Assembly (NCBI GenBank): GCA_964477345.1
Contig: CAYZDL010000024.1
Coordinates: forward strand, 1 to 17,106
Reading direction: 5' to 3'
DNA length: 17,106 nucleotides
Source: JAJZEO01 sp964477345
GTDB taxonomy: Bacteria; Chlamydiota; Chlamydiia; Chlamydiales; 2-12-FULL-49-11
The notes beneath the pieces are model-generated. The model was not told the origin of the DNA, did not search any database, and worked only from the letters and a program-made list of their open reading frames with translations. Each line of letters opens with the position of its first letter. The first letter of the stretch is position 1. Position numbers and translations under genes: made by a program. Shown piece by piece: positions 14,296 to 17,106 of the stretch.

Positions 14296-15567
14296 ATGAG
14301 AAGATTACTACCTTTATACTTAGTGATATTCGTAGGGTTTATTGCCTACAGCATTCAGATTCCCATATTTACATCCCTTTTTCTCGAGCACGGTTATGGC
14401 CCTGACATTTACCCGGATGCACCCTACGACACTAGAAGATTCGTCTTGGGTCTTTTGCTCAGCATGTACCCTCTAGGACAATTTCTCGGCTCTCCAGTCA
14501 TTGGAGCCTTTTCTGACCGCTTTGGACGCAAAAAATTACTTCTATTCTCACTCATCATGACCATCCTCTGCACTGCGGCTGCCGCCTTGTGTATCCAATA
14601 TGTGCAAATCTTTCTTTTACACGTGTTCCTCTTTTTAGCCGGACTCTTTGAAGGAAATATCGCGATTGCTCAAGGCGCCATTGTCGATTGTGTCGATGAC
14701 TCAAACCGAAGCCGCTATTTCGGATACATTTATGTTTGCTCAAGTCTTGGCTTTATCGCGGGACCGATTCTTGCAAGCTTCTTTTCCAACCCCAATTTTG
14801 TCAGTTGGTTTGCCCCCGCGACCTCTTTTTGGATAGTCAGCGGCTTTATGGTGATTCTCACCGTTTGGATCTTTTTCCATTTTCATGAAACACACGCGGA
14901 TAATGGACACCATAAACGGGGATTTTTTCAAGAATTCACCAACTTATCTCATGTCTTTAGCGATCGAAATTTAAGGTACTACTACGGGATCAATTTTCTG
15001 ATTTACTTCGCTATATTCGGCTTCTTAAGAATCTACCCGACCTTTATCACCGTCAAGTTTAACATCGACTTTGGATTTCTCGCGATAATTGTCGCCTACG
15101 TCTCCCTTCCCTTTGTCTGTGTCAACCTCCTCTTGACACCCCTATTTTCTAAACTAAAGGCCCCAAAAGAAATCACCCTGGTTTTCAGCATCCTAATGGG
15201 GTTGTCGATGATTTCTATCGTCCTTTTTCCCCAGTTCAATGCTCTTTGGTTCACCCTTGCCATCACCACTTTTTGCCTCGCCATCGTGAACACTTTCTCA
15301 GCAGCGATGATCTCATTTATGACCGACAAAGATCATCAAGGTTCTGTCATGGGAAATAACCAATCACTAGTTTCAGGAGCACAAGGGGTCTCTGCCATCG
15401 TTGGAGGTGCTCTGGCACTCATTGCAGCTTTCGTCCCCCTCGTTTTTTTCGGCCTACTCGCAATTTTCGCAGGGATCATGCTCCTCAAGCGCAAGCAAGC
15501 CCAGTGGCAAAGAGATCACTTCCGCCACTCCTCTCCCGCCGTCATCGACGACGACAAAGATCATTAG
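14296..15567 (+). CDS. MFS transporter, TetA-like drug:H+ antiporter type
   Basis: A 423-residue inner-membrane protein with about twelve hydrophobic segments in two halves. Motif A GAFSDRFGRKK (70-80) lies in the loop between segments 2 and 3. An antiporter-type motif C variant, GFIAGPILASFF (152-163), lies in segment 5. These mark a DHA1-type exporter. A longer periplasmic loop (GYGPDIYPDAPYDTRR, about 33-48) lies between segments 1 and 2, and a charged, His-containing tail follows segment 12. It follows the AONS-like gene by 70 bases on the same strand and may export that cluster's product, or act independently. The preceding gap has a T-run but no GC-rich stem. The start is the ATG at 14296, with only a weak ribosome site. 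Confidence 0.88.
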   Translation: MRRLLPLYLVIFVGFIAYSIQIPIFTSLFLEHGYGPDIYPDAPYDTRRFVLGLLLSMYPLGQFLGSPVIGAFSDRFGRKKLLLFSLIMTILCTAAAALCIQYVQIFLLHVFLFLAGLFEGNIAIAQGAIVDCVDDSNRSRYFGYIYVCSSLGFIAGPILASFFSNPNFVSWFAPATSFWIVSGFMVILTVWIFFHFHETHADNGHHKRGFFQEFTNLSHVFSDRNLRYYYGINFLIYFAIFGFLRIYPTFITVKFNIDFGFLAIIVAYVSLPFVCVNLLLTPLFSKLKAPKEITLVFSILMGLSMISIVLFPQFNALWFTLAITTFCLAIVNTFSAAMISFMTDKDHQGSVMGNNQSLVSGAQGVSAIVGGALALIAAFVPLVFFGLLAIFAGIMLLKRKQAQWQRDHFRHSSPAVIDDDKDH

Positions 15568-15609
15568 TCAATTTTCAACCACCCATTCACTTTCTAATGG
15601 ATAAGGATA

Positions 15610-15626
15610 CGAAAATTCACTTTTCG
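15610..15626. terminator. Weak hairpin between convergent genes
   Basis: CGAAAA and TTTTCG flank a 5-base loop between the MFS stop and the end of the convergent immunity-like gene. The AT-rich stem and A/T tracts could work as a bidirectional terminator, but the stem is short. Confidence 0.25.
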
Positions 15627-15629
15627 ATG

Positions 15630-16058
15630 TTAAGCAAATGGATCATATAGATCGGGTATATTCTCCCAATATAGGTCTTCTATCTCAATATCTATCCCTG
15701 AAAAGTCGTTAATTGGGGGCTTAGGTCGATAATTTATCCATGCTATGCCTAAAAATACTCTAGTATTCTCTATGTCAAAGTCCAGTAGCAAGCCACAATC
15801 ATACTTCATTTTAAGAGGTTCCTTAAGAAGCTCTTTATTTATAAAAATTTTTTTTACTCCCAGAAGATGTAATTTTCCTCTTATATTCTTTTCTTCCGAT
15901 AGAGGAATAGGATCCTTTATATCCTCTAGATCTAATTCAGCACTTTCCATAGAGATAATAAGTTCTGAAGGGTCTTTTTCATATTCGATATCAATAATGC
16001 TACCATCATGAAAATAGGATGTGTATTTAGTAAGTATTTTCTTATCAATTACGATCAT
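15630..16058 (-). CDS. Putative immunity protein, copy B
   Basis: A 142-residue acidic, beta-rich protein, a clear paralogue of the one at 16257-16661. Shared blocks are YFHDGSIIDIEYE / FFHDGSLLDIEHQ, M-x-SAE, I-[RK]-GKL, VK-x-I, the W-x-NY-x-P-x-P-x-x-NDFS/NNFS stretch and the closing WENIPDLY. No signal peptide or membrane segment is present, as expected for a cytoplasmic binder. Its ATG follows AGGAAAGCAGGA. Placement downstream of a toxin-like C-terminus, small size, acidity and duplication are typical of immunity genes of polymorphic toxin systems, but the exact family is not recognised. It carries about ten more residues near the N-terminus and middle than copy A. Its base composition is AT-richer than the genes to its left. 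Confidence 0.7.
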   Translation of the reverse strand: MIVIDKKILTKYTSYFHDGSIIDIEYEKDPSELIISMESAELDLEDIKDPIPLSEEKNIRGKLHLLGVKKIFINKELLKEPLKMKYDCGLLLDFDIENTRVFLGIAWINYRPKPPINDFSGIDIEIEDLYWENIPDLYDPFA

Positions 16059-16106
16059 TCCTGCTTTCCTTTTTCGATTGGATCGATGGTAGCAATCCTT
16101 TTGCCA

Positions 16107-16256
16107 TTAGTGTTCAGATTCAATAGCATCTGTGATCCACTTTGTTTCTAAAAACTCCGCGTAATAGAGATCTAAAACCTCTTTATCTTTACAATAGACA
16201 TCCCAAAAATCCCCATCGACCAAGGTTGCAATAAAGTCATACCTTTCAGCATATCT
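16107..16256 (-). pseudogene. In-frame coding remnant between the two immunity-like genes
   Basis: Directly after the TAG stop of copy A, the same frame stays open for 49 codons (RYAERYDFIATLVDGDFWDV, then YCKDKEVLDLYYAEFLETKW) to a TAA at 16107-16109. The residue make-up (acidic, rich in Trp, Tyr and Phe) looks like real protein. There is no in-frame ATG, and it does not resemble copies A or B. It is probably the C-terminal end of a third small gene whose start was lost when copy A was inserted or duplicated. Alternatively, copy A was once a longer fusion and the TAG is a recent stop. Confidence 0.45.
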
Positions 16257-16661
16257 CTATTCACTTTCATAAAGATCAGGTATGTTTTCCCATCGGATAT
16301 TTTCTGCCTTAATCTTAATCGTAGAAAAATTATTCACATCTGGACGAGGCGGGTAGTTTTCCCAATTGATGCCTAGTAGAATAGTATGATCGTCATCCAT
16401 TTCAAAATCTAAAATTCCTGCTGAATCATACTCTTTCATTAAAATACCCAAAAATGGCTTTTCATCTACTTCAATATTTTTTACATCAGTAATATAAAGT
16501 TTCCCCTTAATTCGATCGTCAGAAGATAGGACAATATTGCCCGGTAGCTCCTCCGGATCTACTTCAGCGCTTTTCATAGACAAAACAATTGTTTTTCCTT
16601 GATGTTCAATATCAAGCAAAGAACCATCGTGGAAGAAGTCTTTGTATAGAGAAATATCCAT
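16257..16661 (-). CDS. Putative immunity protein, copy A
   Basis: A 134-residue acidic, beta-rich, presumably cytoplasmic protein, paralogous to copy B over nearly the whole length (FHDGS at 10-14, SMKSAE, IKGKLYITDVKNI, LGINWENYPPRP, WENIPDLYES at the end). AGGAG lies nine bases before the ATG at 16661. It starts 22 bases after the stop of the toxin-like gene, the usual position of the cognate immunity gene in polymorphic toxin loci. The pairing is inferred from context; no family name can be assigned from sequence alone. Confidence 0.72.
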   Translation of the reverse strand: MDISLYKDFFHDGSLLDIEHQGKTIVLSMKSAEVDPEELPGNIVLSSDDRIKGKLYITDVKNIEVDEKPFLGILMKEYDSAGILDFEMDDDHTILLGINWENYPPRPDVNNFSTIKIKAENIRWENIPDLYESE

Positions 16662-16683
16662 TATAATTAACTCCTAATAGAGA

Positions 16684-17106
16684 TTACCACCATTTCCATT
16701 CTCTTGGATAAAGGTGGGATGCTTCACTGCCTTCTGGAACAGGCCGGCCTTGAGCATCTAAACATGCATCATGGTCTCCAGTTTTATTTGGATTTGGTCG
16801 GTGATAGTGATCATGCGCTTTATGACCATAATCACCAGGTTTTGCTTTGTCTAATCGAATCAATTCACCTGTTTCTTTGTTCTTATATGTACTATGGCCT
16901 TTTGCTTGAGCCTTTTTATTACTAACATCTTCCCAGTTTTTATCATTTTCTGGATTGGTCGGCAAGGAGTCATCTACTCCACCTTTTTTGCTTCTCTCCA
17001 TTCCGTAAGAAATACAGCCCTGTCCATCCATCATCTCTTCATATCCATCTTCGTAAGTATGGATGTGCTCATTCCCCTGCTGATCCTTGTAGATAATCTG
17101 ATCTTC
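16684..17106 (-). CDS. C-terminal end of a probable polymorphic toxin, 5' part outside the window
   Basis: The frame is open to the right edge, giving 140 residues of a longer protein; the first in-window ATG at 17034 is probably internal. The visible part begins with a polar stretch (IIYKDQQGNEHIHTYEDGYEE), runs through a Lys/Gly/Asn-rich linker, and ends in a compact domain: GHSTYKNKETGELIRLD, then YGHKAHDHYHRPNPNKTG, and ending GSEASHLYPREWKWW. The His cluster HDHYHRPNPN with a C-terminal SH-x-x-P is of the kind seen at the tips of Rhs/CDI-type toxins, which are often nucleases, but no family can be named. Two paralogous small acidic genes follow on the same strand, supporting the toxin reading. 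The delivery domain would lie beyond 17106. Confidence 0.6.
   Translation of the reverse strand, partial: EDQIIYKDQQGNEHIHTYEDGYEEMMDGQGCISYGMERSKKGGVDDSLPTNPENDKNWEDVSNKKAQAKGHSTYKNKETGELIRLDKAKPGDYGHKAHDHYHRPNPNKTGDHDACLDAQGRPVPEGSEASHLYPREWKWW

Noticed and set aside
1..17106. CRISPR array, insertion sequence or phage attachment site
   Set aside because: No regularly spaced direct repeats, transposase-like protein, terminal inverted repeats or integrase were seen anywhere in the window.

Overview
The window looks like a chromosomal segment of a chlamydia-related bacterium (phylum Chlamydiota), probably an environmental lineage outside the genus Chlamydia. The main reason is gene order. A clpC 3' end is followed, after lineage-specific genes, by paired PTS-IIA genes (one with a DNA-binding head), dut, accD and a superoxide dismutase, then radA and rnc. 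From memory this closely resembles the CT286-CT299 stretch of Chlamydia trachomatis. The taxon is inferred, not tested.

Layout. (1) Bases 1-725, plus strand: the end of ClpC. (2) 726-3042, plus strand: a tandem family of unrecognised, probably lineage-specific proteins: one decayed copy (799-1035) and three intact genes. (3) 3039-9203, minus strand: housekeeping genes reading rnc > radA > hemD > sodA > accD > dut > ptsN > HTH-ptsN. Many are tightly packed: rnc/radA overlap by 38 bases and dut/ptsN by 4, and dut starts one base after the accD stop. A palindrome lies over a candidate hemD promoter. (4) 9307-15567, plus strand: a six-gene run transcribed divergently from rnc. It encodes an ATP-grasp ligase, a secreted or anchored trypsin-like protease, an LL-diaminopimelate aminotransferase (DapL), a small protein with a phytanoyl-CoA-dioxygenase-like N-terminus, an alpha-oxoamine-synthase-like PLP enzyme, and an MFS exporter. 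A run of 66 N inside dapL marks an assembly gap. (5) 15630-17106, minus strand, visibly AT-richer: the C-terminal end of a probable polymorphic toxin, followed by two paralogous putative immunity genes with a coding remnant between them.

Region 3 serves DNA repair and RNA processing (radA, rnc), tetrapyrrole synthesis (hemD), oxidative defence (sodA), fatty-acid initiation (accD), nucleotide sanitation (dut) and PTS-type regulation. Region 4 is the best candidate for an undescribed system. A PLP condensing enzyme, an aminotransferase, an ATP-dependent ligase and an exporter together resemble the logic of small amino-acid or peptide natural-product clusters. However, dapL may simply be the housekeeping lysine/peptidoglycan gene sitting among them. 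Region 5 fits the toxin-immunity modules of polymorphic toxin systems.

No tRNA, rRNA, CRISPR array, insertion sequence or replication origin was seen.
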